NCBI GenBank assembly: GCA_963921825.1
Contig: OY997590.1
Location: forward strand, 47,013,039 to 47,077,038
DNA from: Erodium maritimum
Taxonomy: Eukaryota > Streptophyta > Magnoliopsida > Geraniales > Geraniaceae
Direction: 5' to 3'
Length of the DNA stretch: 64,000 nucleotides
In this document: positions 34,334 through 46,729 of the stretch, in pieces
How the letters are laid out: every line of letters begins with the position of its first letter
Numbering within the stretch: position 1 is the first letter of the stretch
The notes under the pieces: model-generated
Database searches by the model: none
Seen by the model: only the letters and a program-made list of their open reading frames with translations
Told to the model about the DNA's origin: nothing
Made by a program: the position numbers and the translations under genes

Positions 34334-35161
34334 GAGCATGTACAATGGAAAGGCCCTTATTGAGTCCTGAGTCCCGTATGCTGACTGGACAAAATAGTGG
34401 GCACGAGACTCAGAATAGTGGGTGTTTTGCAATAAGAGGCTCACTGTGAGGCTCACTATTGTTAGTGGATGCTGACTGGATGCTGAGTGGTTAATTAATT
34501 GATTGTTTTATTTAATTCTTTATCAGAAACAACTTTAATTATTTAACAGCAACAATGAATTAAAAAATACAATAAATGAAACACTTAACGATAGTTTGAA
34601 ATTACCTGAGCTCGAACCCGGTTGCATATATGGCGAGAAAGCAGAGTTCTCACCAGGTTCCGTTAAAATATCGTTGAAATCTCGTGCTAGTTCGTCGGGG
34701 GTGAATCCTACATCGTCACATGCTGATTGTGAACGGGTCTCTTCGTCGCCCGACATTTTTCACGAGAATATTGGAAATGAGAGAGTAGAATGTGGGAATG
34801 GGAGAGTGAAATTGGAGAATGGGTGAGTGATGAGTGAAAAAAATGAGGTTGGGGTTGGGGTATTTATAGGGTAAATATTGTTGTAGATTATATAAAAAAA
34901 GAAAAAAATTGTTACTATTTCCGACCGTTGGAAAACGGTCGTTTTTTTTTCTTCTGACGTAGGACACGGGGCGGCTTGGGATTGGAGGGCGAACGGACGC
35001 GGGACACGGCTTGTCCCACGATCGTGGGACGAGGGACGCGTCCCGGCATACGTTTTTGCGGCACACGGGACCGTAAAAGCTGTCCCACAATGGGCCGGCC
35101 CGCATCACGCAGCCCACAAAAACACGAGCCGGGCCTCAGGGCCGGTGCGTTGTGCATGCTC
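34334..35161 (-). mobile_element. Short PIF/Harbinger element, sister of 14062-16251
   Basis: TIRs GAGCATG..ACAA and TTGTGCATGCTC with the 3-bp duplication TGA (34331-34333 and 35162-35164). It is 828 bp long. The ORF1 start MSGDEETRSQSACDDVGFTP (minus, ATG at 34756-34754) and the following exon (to about 34605) correspond to the first exon of the larger element at 14062, and both arms match it. The Myb domain and all later exons are deleted, so this is a MITE-sized deletion derivative. Confidence 0.83.
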
Positions 35162-35164
35162 TGA

Positions 35165-35445
35165 GTCACGGTGGTTTTTCTTAGAGCGAGCATTGGAAGC
35201 GGTAACTTAAGACGCGAGTTATGTATCAGGAGAGCAGCTTTCCAGCGAGAACGCACCAGTGATCCTTAGACGACACACTATTCTTCCAGATTGGCGGGTA
35301 GCTACTAGCTACAGACATCCCCAATGAACCGGACGGAAAACACACCAGCGTTGGTGTGGATCTGGAGACTCCTCGAACACCTTAATGTCGTCCAACTCCT
35401 CGGAGAGAGGCTTGGCTTTGGCTCTGAAACAGCGATAGCTACGTC
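35165..35445 (-). other. Unassigned sequence interrupted by the hAT insertion
   Basis: Joins in sequence to 40694 onward once the hAT element is removed. On the minus strand short frames such as FRAKAKPLSEELDDIKVFEE (about 35370-35430) read well but I cannot assign them to a family and no complete gene is evident. It could be a relic of a host exon. Confidence 0.25.
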
Positions 35446-36204
35446 CAATGGCGGATCTACACGGTGGCCAGGGGGGCACGTGGCCCCCTCTAACTTCCTT
35501 TGAAAAAGAATATATTACATATATTTGAGTCATAATTGTTAGTGTGTCACCCCTCACATATGAATTCTTTTTTACCATACCAACTAACAATTACCTGCAC
35601 CGTGAATTATTTTAGGATTTTATGTATATTTTATTTTATATTATGCTTTATATGACTGTTTTTCTAATTTTTTTTGAGAAGGAATGGAAACATTATTAAT
35701 TAAAACATTCACATGATCGCATAACTGATTTCATCGTACAACCAAATACTATAATAATATTGGAAAAACAACAACTGAAAATTAACTATTGCTCTAGGCA
35801 TAAGGGCGGTCGAAGGGGGAAACTGCGGTAGCATCCGAAGACACAGATACAGCATACGCCAACCATAAACACTGATCGAGCAGACCAAGTGAAGAAAGTG
35901 CATTGGTGGACCGATATCTCCCCCGGAGAGTCAGCGTGCGTCGTCCTCCCTTGACTGATAATTGTAGGGCTCCAAAACGTGGGAGTGCTGACCCCGAACT
36001 GGTAGGGGAGAATCCTGTCGATAGTTGGTGGAACCGTTGCCACCGTCTAACCAGAGAGAAGGTACCGTCGACCCACCTCTCTCTGGGCCTCCTTGGACTC
36101 CTTCCTGGAGGCGGGGGTGCTTGTGGCCCCCCGCCGCTGCTGTGTCTGACGCTCCATCTGATGTCGTCGATCCCTCCGACTGCTCATACCCCCCATCCCG
36201 CTCA

Positions 36205-37891
36205 TGTTAGTCTTAGTGCCCATAGTTCAATCCTAAATGTCCAAATGTATATATCATCGTTAGCAATAAAATTAAAGCGGCTCTATATTACTTATGTGTT
36301 GGAGTAATATATCGATGTGTGCTCTGATCTATGCCCACCATGCGAATAGAACCATAGATCGAGATAGATCACACTCGATGGGTCCCTAGTCAACAAAGCT
36401 TCACTAGAAGCGACTAGTATGAAAGATGGCTCTTTATGGCTTACGTTCTGTTAGTCATTGGAATGGGATTCCGGAGTCTGATCATAGATATCATGTGGGA
36501 CATGATATTGGACGACCCGCCCTGAATATGTGCCATAGATTAAGTCATGAACATATTCAGTGTCGTAGCTTGTCATGTATCCTTAGACCAATGAGTCTTT
36601 GTGATCGCTATGTAGTCAACAACTGAGTTTGACCTGAGCCTAACGTTTTCCGTAACAGGGCTTCCATAACGGCCAGGATTGGCTTGGGGACGGGCTACAT
36701 GAGTGACACGAAAGGCGGCTAAGGGATTTATCCCTCATACTGAGGTATGGGAAAGATATCGGTTCTCGGCCGCTTGATCGAGAGTGACTGAAAGAATAGC
36801 ATGGCCATGCACATGATACTGGGTATCATATCTTTAGTCATCTCACATATCAAGGAACGGTGATTGAGAATAATAAGGATGACGGCTCTATGCCTTATCT
36901 CAATCAGGATATCGGAGATAAAAGGATAATGACAGGGATGACGGAAAGGTTAGAATTGACAGGGTCGATTCGTTATGCAGTGTCAGGCAATACTAAAGTC
37001 TCGTTAGTTGCCACTTAAATAGGATCAAGTAAAATGGGATTTTACGTTGATCTATTGACATGCATAAACCTAAGGGTCACACCGGAGGATGAGACTCATT
37101 GACACATTTATGGAGAATGGCCAAAAGGGAGTTGTCTCGGGACATGACCAAAACTGGGTTTTGGGTCATGTGCTCGTACGTGAATAGGACTTTACAGATC
37201 GAGACAAGGCTTGGAGTCTTGGGATTGATCGCGTCGGATAATGTTGGACATTTCCGGTATGGAAGGCTTGGAGGCGATGAGCGAATCACGGGACCTCGTT
37301 AGAAATGGCCACGGGCCATGTTCCAAGTGGCCCATGAAAGGCCCATGCAACCAAGGCCCATGGAACTAATTAATCAAGTCTTGATTAATTAGTACTAAGT
37401 AAGAAAGACAAGGATTAAGGTGTTGGTGATTCACCACCTAACCCAATCTTGTCTTGCCATACTTGTCCTATTTACACCTTACTTGACACCATACTTGTCC
37501 CATGCCTTTAGTTGGACAAGTATGGGTTTTGTTATGTTTAAGTCATCTTTTTTCAACATAACAAACACAAGACAAAAATAGGAAACACATTTTCTCTCCC
37601 TCTTCCATGGCCATTTCGGGTTTGGCTAGTTTCCACCTCCATTTTTGTGTTCTTGAGTCCTCAAAGAGAAGAACTACGTGGCTTTGATTCCCATGTGGAT
37701 ACGTAGGCGTCTTGGAGACTCAAGCCAATCATTTGTTAACCGGTGTTCTTGTTTTGGTAAGAACTAGTGCTGAATTTTTCTCTTGTGAATCCATTCTTTG
37801 TTAGTTGTTTCATGGTTTTAATCGTCTCTTGGTTTTCATTGATTTTCCGCTGCGAGTTGGTTCATCTCCAACCCTACCTCGAGACCCAACA
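36205..37891 (+). mobile_element. Solo LTR of a Ty1/copia family
   Basis: A 1687-bp LTR starting TGTTAGTCTTAGTGCCC and ending CTCGAGACCCAACA, flanked by the perfect 5-bp duplication GCTCA (36200-36204 and 37892-37896). It matches, in inverted orientation and almost end to end, the 3' LTR at 60402-62089 of a copia element with coding sequence, which identifies the family. Inserted into the LINE. Confidence 0.93.
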
Positions 37892-38283
37892 GCTCAAGCC
37901 TCTTTTTCCCGGAGAGTGATGTGGTTTGCTCCCTAGGGAGCCAACCTGTCTGTATATCCTAATCATGAGTCTCTCGGACCCTATATCCTCCTCTCTCTTG
38001 ACTCTGTTGAGGCGTCACCGGCTTCGATATTCGATGTGGCCCCTTACCAACACCTCCCAGATAGTCCCAGTTCGTCCCTGGTATAGCCTTCCCATGTTCG
38101 CCTTCTCTAGAGCCGACCAGCCGGAGCCCTGAGCGATGGCCCTCGTCCACCCCCCGCCACTGGACACACGGGGAAGAGGTGTCCCACACAGTTGCAACTA
38201 AAGCAATGATCCGACAGATGTTCATACAACATATGAAGGAGAGTACGTACTTGAGATTCCGACAGGAGGAACCGTATCTGACT

Positions 38284-39740
38284 CTACAGTGGAACACGAA
38301 TATCCGCCCTTATTCTAATCTTCATAAAATCTCCCCAGCAGAGCCCCGACCTATCCACATCCACTTCCTGACAGACTCCCACCGTATTCCCAATTCGGAA
38401 TCCCACCTCCTTATTCCATGCCCCCACCGGCAGATTAGACACCCTGGCCCAAACAGAAAAATGATGAAAACTTAGTTCTCCTGCCTGCATGTGGGCCCTC
38501 AGATCGGTGAACAATACCAGCGCATCCCAATACGCCCATGGTTCCCCAAGGAGAACCTGCGCCCGTTCCTTAGCCGACTAGAAATAGAAGGCAACCAATC
38601 CCCCTTCTAATGGCTTCGCCTCTACCTTCATTGCCCATAAGTCCTCCATGCGAGCCACCAGCGACTTCCATAAGACCTTCTTGGACGACAACACCTTTGC
38701 CGCCATAGCGAACTGATACTGAGAACTTCGGCCAGAGACCTCCTTGGTTGGCACCACCACCTCCTTGATCTGAATTGAGGACATCTTGGCTCCCAACTCC
38801 CCGACCTGCTACTTGGCTCCTCGATTTCTGTAGGCCCAACGCCCCGGAAACCCGAGATCCTCATTTGAATCTGACCCACCCACATTACCCGGCCTGATCG
38901 GGTCAAAACCTGGACCAGATGGGTCGACCCGAGTACCACCCAACCCGGACGCACACCCGGTCCGCTCCTCGCCCGGCCCGTTCGAGATGAACCAACCGGC
39001 ACTGTATCTGGCCGCCCAACGGGCCACGTCATCTGCACCCCCGGGTCCAGCCCGTCGTTTGTCCACGATAGTCTTGGCCCAGCCCAGCTCGCGGCGTCCA
39101 GCCCGTCGTGCGTCCGCTAGCAACCCCCGGCCCAGTCCCACTTACCCACCAGCCCGGTCCAACCCTTCCTCAGGAACCCTAGCTTCCTCCCGCGTCAGCC
39201 CCTTCCCCTTACGTCTCCTCCATGCAAGAGGCGCCAACAACTCCTCTGGCGTGGCCCCAGTATCCGACGACACCATGATCGGTAGCAACTCCTCTCCCTC
39301 CTTGGCCGACTCCCCCTATCCTGTCAAGGGTGAAAAACCACCCTCCTCCTCGTCGGGCTCCTTAGATCTCCCCACCACGCCGTCAACACCCTGTATTTTC
39401 CCCGTCGAGCCACCACCCAACTTCCGCAGTCGTGGCCCCTTTGCCGGGGTACGACGTGCCCCCCTCGCCGCCGACTGGATCCGCCCCCCTACGACTCAAC
39501 CGTCCTCCTCCGTCCTCTAGGTCGAGAAACGCATCGGGGATGCGTTATCGTCCCGCGACGTCAGAGCCTCGTCCGAAGCCGCCAGGTCGCCCATCATGGC
39601 GGCCAACAATGTCCCCGTCCCCGGACTGTCCTCTCGCTCCTGCTCAACCCGATCCGGCAGGCACGACTCTCGAAGCAGTTCCGCGTTGAAACACCCCTCA
39701 CTTCCGTCCAGATCCCCAGTGGAGCCATCGATCACAGATG
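38284..39740 (-). pseudogene. LINE ORF1 (DUF4283-like), frameshifted
   Basis: On the minus strand a long Pro/Ser-rich N-terminal part (about 39740-38810, several frames) is followed by SVWARVSNLPVGAWNKEVGF and GDFMKIRIRADIRVPL (about 38455-38284), the conserved DUF4283 core and end of plant L1 ORF1. Frames change near 38800 and 38510. A clear zinc knuckle is not seen downstream. Product would coat LINE RNA; here inactive. Confidence 0.65.
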
Positions 39741-40191
39741 AGTTTTCACAAAACTCTAACCTTAGCACACACAAGGGAGAGCTGCGACTTTTACTGTTTT
39801 TCTAATTGCTTTATAAGTCTCATGCGTTTCTCTTTATCAAAATACTTTTCTCATAACTACACTTATTTTATTTTGAGGATTAGTAACTACATATATTTTT
39901 ATTAGTTTTAGATCAATACAAAATTGACCAAACATAGAAGATTATGTATGTTAAGTGAATCGATTTAAACCATAATATTTTTAAATGTTACGAAGCATTT
40001 AATAGTTTTTTTCTAAAGGTATTTGGAAAAAAATCTAATAATAGAGAATCTCAAATTAATTTTATATCAAACTAAATAAAATGGACGATTTGTTCTGAAA
40101 GTCCAAATCAGTGTTAAAAAATTTCTATATAAAAATCAACGTCATGTCTTGTAAAAAAATAGTCGTTTATTGGTTTTATGTAATATTAATA

Positions 40192-40628
40192 GGGAAAACT
40201 ACCAATACCTATCCAAAACCATGCCCATTTAACTGATGTTTACCCTGAAGTTTAAATTTAACAGATGCATACCCTTAAGTTACGACTTGTAACTAAAAAC
40301 CCCTTATGTCAGCTAAAATGACGAAAATACCCTCAGTGATTTTTTTAAATAATTTTTTTAAAATATAAATGAAGTAATTTTTTAAATAAAAATGAAGTCA
40401 AGAAGTCAATTAGTAAGTATATATATATATATAACAAAAATAATTTTTAAATAATTTTTTTAAACATTATTATTGAAGTGTAGTTGAGGGTATTTTCGTC
40501 ATTTTAGCTGACGGAGGGGTTTTGAGTTACATTTTCGAAACTTAAAGGTATGCATCAGTTAACTTTAAACTTCAGGGTAAACATCAGTTAAATGGGCATG
40601 GTTTTGGGTAGGTATTGGTAGTTTTTCC
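40192..40628. mobile_element. MULE-type MITE with long TIRs
   Basis: A 437-bp element with a perfect 9-bp duplication ATATTAATA (40183-40191 and 40629-40637). The ends GGGAAAACTACCAATACC and GGTATTGGTAGTTTTTCC begin an imperfect inverted repeat that extends to about 120 bp (GGTATTTTCGTCATTTTAGC in the right arm has its complement in the left). AT-rich centre, no coding capacity. Lies in the hAT element. Confidence 0.88.
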
Positions 40629-40693
40629 ATATTAATATTACAAAAAAAATTGGTGCCCCCACTGAAAAATCAAAATCCGCCACTGGCTACGTC

Positions 40694-41083
40694 AAAGGAT
40701 TGGAGTTGAAAGAGAGATGAATGGCTCGGATCTACAATAGTGGCAGTAGGTGTACGCACGACCAATTTGGAGGTGGATGATAGTGGTCGCGGGCTTGGAA
40801 AGAAGAAGGTTCGGGGAGGCTACACGTGCGAAATGAGGGCTGTGAGGAACAAATACGAAAAATACTCCCTCATGTATATGGAAGGTTTGAAATAAGTAAA
40901 AAATTAGCATCTATTATAAATCTGCCATTAACGATGTTGAAAATATCTTGGCCTTCCATTTATTCTAATCTAGCGGTTAAGATTTCTTTACATCTTACGA
41001 CTTAAAGATCCATTTACAATGAATTGCATTCATATACATATAGGAACAGTATCAATTGTTACCGAACCTTAAAATGTTATTCT
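40694..41083. other. Spacer between the hAT element and the LINE
   Basis: Continues the sequence of 35165-35437 across the hAT insertion, then becomes AT-rich. No gene can be supported. Confidence 0.3.
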
Positions 41084-44000
41084 AAATAAAAAAATTTGAG
41101 CCGACTCTAAGTCATGCGATTTGGGTGATCTCGGAGAATTCTCGATGGCGTTCGATTGACCAGTGTTGAAGACTGCTATCCGGCGTGGGATCTAGATCGA
41201 GGTAATGGAATTCTATTCCTCTCCGTCTCTGTCTTAATTTCGTTTTTTTACGTGAGTGTGGGTCTCGGCTCGGAGGGTTGTGGTAGGTGATGTGCCGCCG
41301 CCTTGTAATCCCGTTCCGGTTGAGCGTGCTACCATGTGGTTGTGTTGGTGAGGAGGTTTACTGAGGGGTTTCTTTGGCTAGAATTCCTCGAGGCCTGTCC
41401 TAGAATCGTCCGATGTGGTTTTCAAGGGGCTTGTTTGATGGGAATTGCTGATAAGCTAGACAGACGGAGAGGGTTTGTGTATGTTTAGAAATCGAGTGCA
41501 ATGGTGGGTGCACAACGTCTTCTGGCAGTGAGGTCCCCCGACTGACGGAATTGGACCAGTTCGACCGATCCAAGGTTGATAGACTATGGGGCGGGTAGCC
41601 GGATTACTAGTTGGACGGAGCGTGACACGTTATGAGATTCCTAGCCTGGAACTATAGGGGTCTCAAAAAGGTGGCTTCGATGGAATATTCGAAGGGGGTC
41701 ATAATATGACAAAAACCCCAGGTGATTTTTCTCAATGAGACGCTGGCTAAAGAGGGTCGGGTGGAGACCCTAAAACTACATTTAGGTTTGTCGGAGAGAT
41801 GGGAGGTACCGACGATGGGTCACCAAGGGGGGATGATGCTATTATGGACGAATGAGGTGCAAGTCATCAGCAGAGACTCAAGTCAAAGATTTATTGATGT
41901 GAGTATCAAAAGTGCAGGCGGACTGGGTTCCGTTTTACTGGAATTTATGGGGTTGCGGATCGCGAGCTCAGGTGGATGACTTGGGATCCCCTTAGGTCCT
42001 TGGGGGAAGCACTTCTGATTGACGAGAAATGGCTGCTGATAGGGGATTTTAATGGTATTCTTGATCAGAAGGAAGAGAGAGGAGGAATAGCATACCCGAC
42101 ACACCTAATATCATCATTCAGGGATGTGTTGCAGGAGTTACACCTAGTCGATGTACCACTCCAAGGATATGGTTACACTTGACATAGTGGAAGTGAGCCA
42201 GCTAGCAGAATGGAGGTGAAATTAGACAGGGTCATTATATCTCCGACCCTTCAGCCGCAATGGCCACAAGGGAACTTGGTCAATGTGGGCATCTCCACCT
42301 CGGACCATCTACCTATTTATTCGACTCGGAATGTAGAGTGGAACCGGTCAGCTCCCGACACATTCGTTTTGAAAATATATGGGTAGAGGACCCAGAATGT
42401 GGGCATGTCATTCAGACGTCATGGGGGGATCCAGACGATCGACCTATTCTCACAAAACCAAATAAACGGGAGAGGCATTGGAGAAATGGGGTAAAGAAGT
42501 GTATAATGCTTTGCTCCAAAAGATAGGTCGGTACGAAAGAGATTTAATCTGGCTGAACGGCAGAAATGATCGTACCGGGATTTGGAAGCGGAGAGCGCTC
42601 CAGAAGTTGTATGAGGCGGCGCTAGATCAAAAGGGAGAGTTCTGGAGGCAGAAGGCAAAACATTATTGGCTGACCGAGGGAGATCGAAATACGAAATTCT
42701 TCATGGCCTCCGTCTCGCAACGTTAGAAAATAAACAGGGTAACCGAACTTAAAGATGATAATGGCACAGTTCTAATATGGGATACAAGATTAGGAGATCA
42801 TATATTGGCACGGTTCTAATGGCACGGAGGAGTGTGTCTTGGCCTCCCGGGTTCCCGCATTAGGTCACGGAGGCACAAAATGTGTCTTTATTGGCACATG
42901 TTACATCGGAAGAGGTCATAGATGCCACGTTCTCGATGGGTCCAAAAAAATCTCCAGAGCTGGATGGACTGAATCCTTTTTTCTACCACAAGTACTGGAC
43001 CATAGTGGTGGCCGATGTGACGTCCTACCTCCGTAAGATATTTGAAGGGTTGAGGTATCCCCCTCGATTAACAAGACTACGCTGTTCTTATTCCGAAGAT
43101 GGAGGCCCTTACGAGTCTCAAAGATCTTCGGCGTATTGCCTTGTGTAATGTTTTGTTCAGAATTGTCTCGAAAGTTGCAGCGAATCGGCTGAAACATATT
43201 TTGGATGGCCTCATATCTCCTAATCAAGGGGCTTTCGTTCCAAGGTGATCAATCCAATACAACATCATCCTCTCCTTCGAAAATATGCATTTCATGAAAA
43301 ATAAGAAGAAGGGTCGAGAGGGATGGGTATCGTTGAAACTAGACATTAGTAAAGCATACGACATAATAGAGTGAGGGTTCCTTTGGGATATGATGCGAGC
43401 CTTTGGTTTTATTGAGCAGTGGATCTCATTGCTGAGACGGTGCACATACTTAGTGACATACAAGGTAGTGGCAGATGGAAAGCAGGCTGGTTTTGTACAA
43501 CCAGAAAGAGGTATCCGCCAAGGGGACCCGTTGTCCCCGTATCTGTTTCTATTCTGCATGGAAGGATTTGCAAGACTGCTACAAGCTGAGAAGGGGCGTG
43601 ATCATATTCATGGGGTCGGGATTACACCAGTAGCTCCAGCTATCACTCATCTGTTCTTTGTAGATGACGACTACGTCTACTACAAAGCCTCTCATATTGA
43701 AATGGGAAAAATCGGGAACTATCTTAGGATGTTCGAGGAAGCTTCAGGTCAGGTGGTGAACCTTCAGAAGTCGTCCTTATTCTCTAGTACGAATACTCAT
43801 GTGGACGTGCAGGGTGAGGGGGTACGTTTGTTGGGAATCCCAGAGCTCCAGGTTCCGTCGCCATATCTTGGGGTCCCAAATATGATGGGACAGAGTAAAA
43901 AGAAGGATTTGAAGTACATTTTGGACCGGGTATTGAAAAGGGTCCACATATGAGACGACAAGCTCCTTAATGAAGCAGGGAAGGAGGTATTGGTCAAGTC

Positions 44001-45705
44001 TATTCTCCAGGCCATACCGACTTGTGTTATGAGTGTCATGCGTTTGCCGAAAGGAACAATAGAAAAATGAATGTGGTGTTGGCACGTTTCTAGTGGAAAT
44101 CCTCCGGGGGTGGGGACAAACCAATAATCTGGCAGTCGTGGGTTTCTATGTCCCGATCAAACGAGAGCGGGGGCCTCGGTGTTAGGAATCTCTTGGATTT
44201 CAATACATCACTACTAAGAAAGCAACCGTGGAAGATCTCCACGGAAGAAAACAGTCTGGTAGGTCACGTCCTTAAGGCAAGGTATTTTCCAGATTCAGCG
44301 GCTTTTGAGGCCAAACGAAGATTGAATCAGAGCTTTATCTTGCAAAGTCTTCTCTCGGTCTAGGGCTTGATTAAACAAGGGGCACGGAGAGCCATAGGAC
44401 CAGGGTCATCCACGTCTGTAATGCGCCACCCGTGGCTTACAAGAGTGGACCCATAGATTACCTCAGCACACCCAGATTTGGAGCACATAACTGTCGCAGG
44501 TCTTATGACAACAACTACGAAGAAATAGGATGAGGCGAAGATCGATACATTGTTTAATGAGCGTGACAGGCTAGCAATTCTTGTAGTTCCAACAAGCAGC
44601 TTGGCTTTATCGGATTCTTGGTACTAGATGGGGAGCATTTAGGGCAATACACTATCAATTCGGCCTACGGCTTGGTCACTCATGCACAACCGTCTTCAGA
44701 TATCCATTCAGACATTTGGACTTCGATTTGGGACACGGATGTTCTCCCAAAAGTGCGGAACTTCTTATGGAAAACTTGTGTAGGGTGTCTCCAGGTAGCG
44801 ACCCGACTGAGGACGCCTACGGTGGAAATGGAGTCCAACTGCCCGGTATGTCAAGGAGAGGAGGAATCATAATTTCACCTTCTAGTCAAATGCCCGATGG
44901 TGGCAGAATGCTGGCGGATAAGTGGATTGATCCTCCTGACTATAGAGGGTGATATAATAGAGTGGGTGCGCTCTATCTTAACCATCAACCCTACTACCAG
45001 TGGTGGAGAGGTGAGCTGCCTTCTATGGGAAATCTGGAAAGCTAGGAATAAGAAGGTGTGGGAGAATGTTATCTCCAGTGCAACGATCATAAAACATATG
45101 GAAGCTCTTCTAACTGCGGGGTGGACGGAAGCAAAACGGAGAAATAAGGATCGAACACCGCCCCTAACTCCGAAAAACAATAGGGCAGAGGTTAGCTGGA
45201 CCTATTCGCCCCAAGGCTCATAGGTCATTAATACAGATGGGGCCCTGTTTGCCTTAACGGGTCAGCTGGGAACATGGTGGGTGTGCAGGGATGACACAAG
45301 ATTACTCACTTAAGCCCGATCATCCTCGTTCCATGGCCCACAGAGCCCGGGTCTCATCGAAGCTTATGCAATCAGAGACGCTCTTCAATGGCTAGTCTAG
45401 AGCCCGCGGTAGAAAACCACCATCAGAAGTGATTGGAAGGTCATAGTGGATATGATCAACAAGAGAAGATTGTCTTCTTCTCCTATAGGGATAGTCCTTA
45501 ACGATTGTAGTTGCCTATTATCTAGAATCGAGTACGTGCAACTCGATTTTGTTAAGCGGACAGCGAACAAAGCAGCTAACTAGCTTTCCAGGGCGGCTTG
45601 TTTCTCCCCTGTCTAGGAATGGAAATGAGGGTTTATACCAGAGCCATTCCACAATATTTTTATTACCGACATTTAATAATATCCATCGTTTATTCCAAAA
45701 AAAAA
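41084..45705 (+). mobile_element. LINE (L1-type) carrying a decayed ORF2, no ORF1
   Basis: Ends in an A tail at about 45697-45705, followed by CCTTAAATGTTAC, which resembles CCTTAAAATGTTAT just before the proposed start near 41084: an imperfect TSD. The 4.6-kb element has about 550 bp of leader without recognisable ORF1, then ORF2. The element looks 5'-truncated or ORF1-deleted. Confidence 0.72.
41632..45630 (+). pseudogene. LINE ORF2: endonuclease, reverse transcriptase, RNase H
   Basis: The ORF2 protein nicks the target and reverse-transcribes LINE RNA. Domains in order: endonuclease from 41632 (RFLAWNYRGL, then VIFLNETL), with LLIGDFNGILDQKEERGG and STSDHLPIYS near 42036 and 42292; reverse transcriptase with SLKLDISKAYD (about 43336), RGIRQGDPLSPYLF (43510) and the active-site region HLFFVDDDYVYY (43650), where FADD has become FVDD; a C-terminal zf-RVT-like part (DVLPKVRNFLWKTCVGCL, SNCPVCQGEEES near 44740-44870); and an RNase H part (TDGALFA, RSDWKVIVDMI near 45236-45455). 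Many stops and frameshifts make it inactive. Confidence 0.88.
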
Positions 45706-45719
45706 CCTTAAATGTTACT

Positions 45720-46530
45720 TGTTAACTAGTTTTAAATCGTTGGATAACGTCATTTACAAAATTCTGCAACATCAATTATAAAATTTTGGAACATCAACAG
45801 ATTACAGAAGCTATACATTTGTAACATCTATCGGGTAACATTATTGAAACTATGAAATTCTGTAATATCATTCACAAAATTCTAGAACATCACTTACTAA
45901 ATTCTGTAACAATAAGAATGGAAGCTATAAAATTCTGTAACACAACTTACAAAATCTTGTAACGTCAATTGTAAAATTTCATTTTAAAATAGAATATTAA
46001 AAGAATTCGTGCCAAAATAACATATTAAAAAAATATGATTTTTAAACAATAAAAAAGTCAGATTTAAAGTTTTAAATTTTATCTTTTTATTTTTTATTCT
46101 ATTTTATTTATTTATTGTATTATAACTAAGTGTATTATGGTAATTTTGTCTATCAAATTTATAAGCTTAAAATAAGAAAGGGTAAAATCATCATTTGACA
46201 CCCCACTTAACAGTACATGACTAACTTAGAGGAATATTCCGTTTGTTTTCTAACGGAATATGCCAACTCCGTCTGTGGACAAATCAAAAAGGTACCAAAT
46301 TGGTCATTTGAAACATAAGGGTACCAAATAGTTCGTGGACGAAACATTTGGCTACCAAAAAATATATAACCCTAGATTTAAACTTATCTATATTTACATT
46401 TGTCCTATTAATGAATGTTTTAATTTTATCCTTCCATCTAATCAAATAATACGACTAATATTTATTTTCATAGAACAATATAAGAGTCATTTACAGTAGA
46501 TTGTGCTCTTATATATATAAAAGATAAGAT
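45720..46530 (-). repeat. AT-rich repeat, inverted partner of 29605-30430, with a MULE end inside
   Basis: Read on the minus strand from 46530, the segment parallels 29605 onward (AAATAAATATTAG.., then the TTGATGTTACA array). The interval about 46150-46375 interrupts this match and resembles the TIR of the MULE at 5072 (GGTACC, GTTCGTGGACGAA and GGAATATTCCGTT blocks), so it is a fragment of that family. No coding content. Confidence 0.6.
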
Positions 46531-46729
46531 TCAGGTACAAAATTGTATCTTTCGTACGAAATACAAACTATCAATCTAGGTCATTAGATCGTGAAATAAA
46601 AGACCCATATTTAAACAAAAATCATTAATGACAGAATCATTAATGCATATCTTTGTAATTAATTTCATAATCAATCACCCATTGAATTTCGGTAGTCGTC
46701 CGATCCCCTAAATCAATAGCCTAGATTGG

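Larger units (their letters stand above)
35670..39792 (-). mobile_element. LINE (L1-type) with ORF1 only, split by a copia solo LTR
   Basis: Minus-strand: a poly(T) at 35668-35675 marks the tail. The perfect 15-bp duplication ACTGTTTTTCTAATT lies at 35655-35669 and 39793-39807. Without the solo LTR and one GCTCA copy the LINE is about 2.43 kb, like the ORF1-only LINE at 27122. No ORF2 is present. Confidence 0.87.
35446..40685. mobile_element. hAT element (non-autonomous) hosting nested insertions
   Basis: Ends CAATGGCGGAT and ATCCGCCACTG form an 11-bp TIR with one mismatch, with the perfect 8-bp duplication GCTACGTC (35438-35445 and 40686-40693), diagnostic of hAT. Removing the LINE (35670-39792) and the MULE (40192-40628) leaves only about 0.65 kb, so it was a small non-autonomous element and encodes no transposase. 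It is the oldest layer of a four-element nest. Confidence 0.88.
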
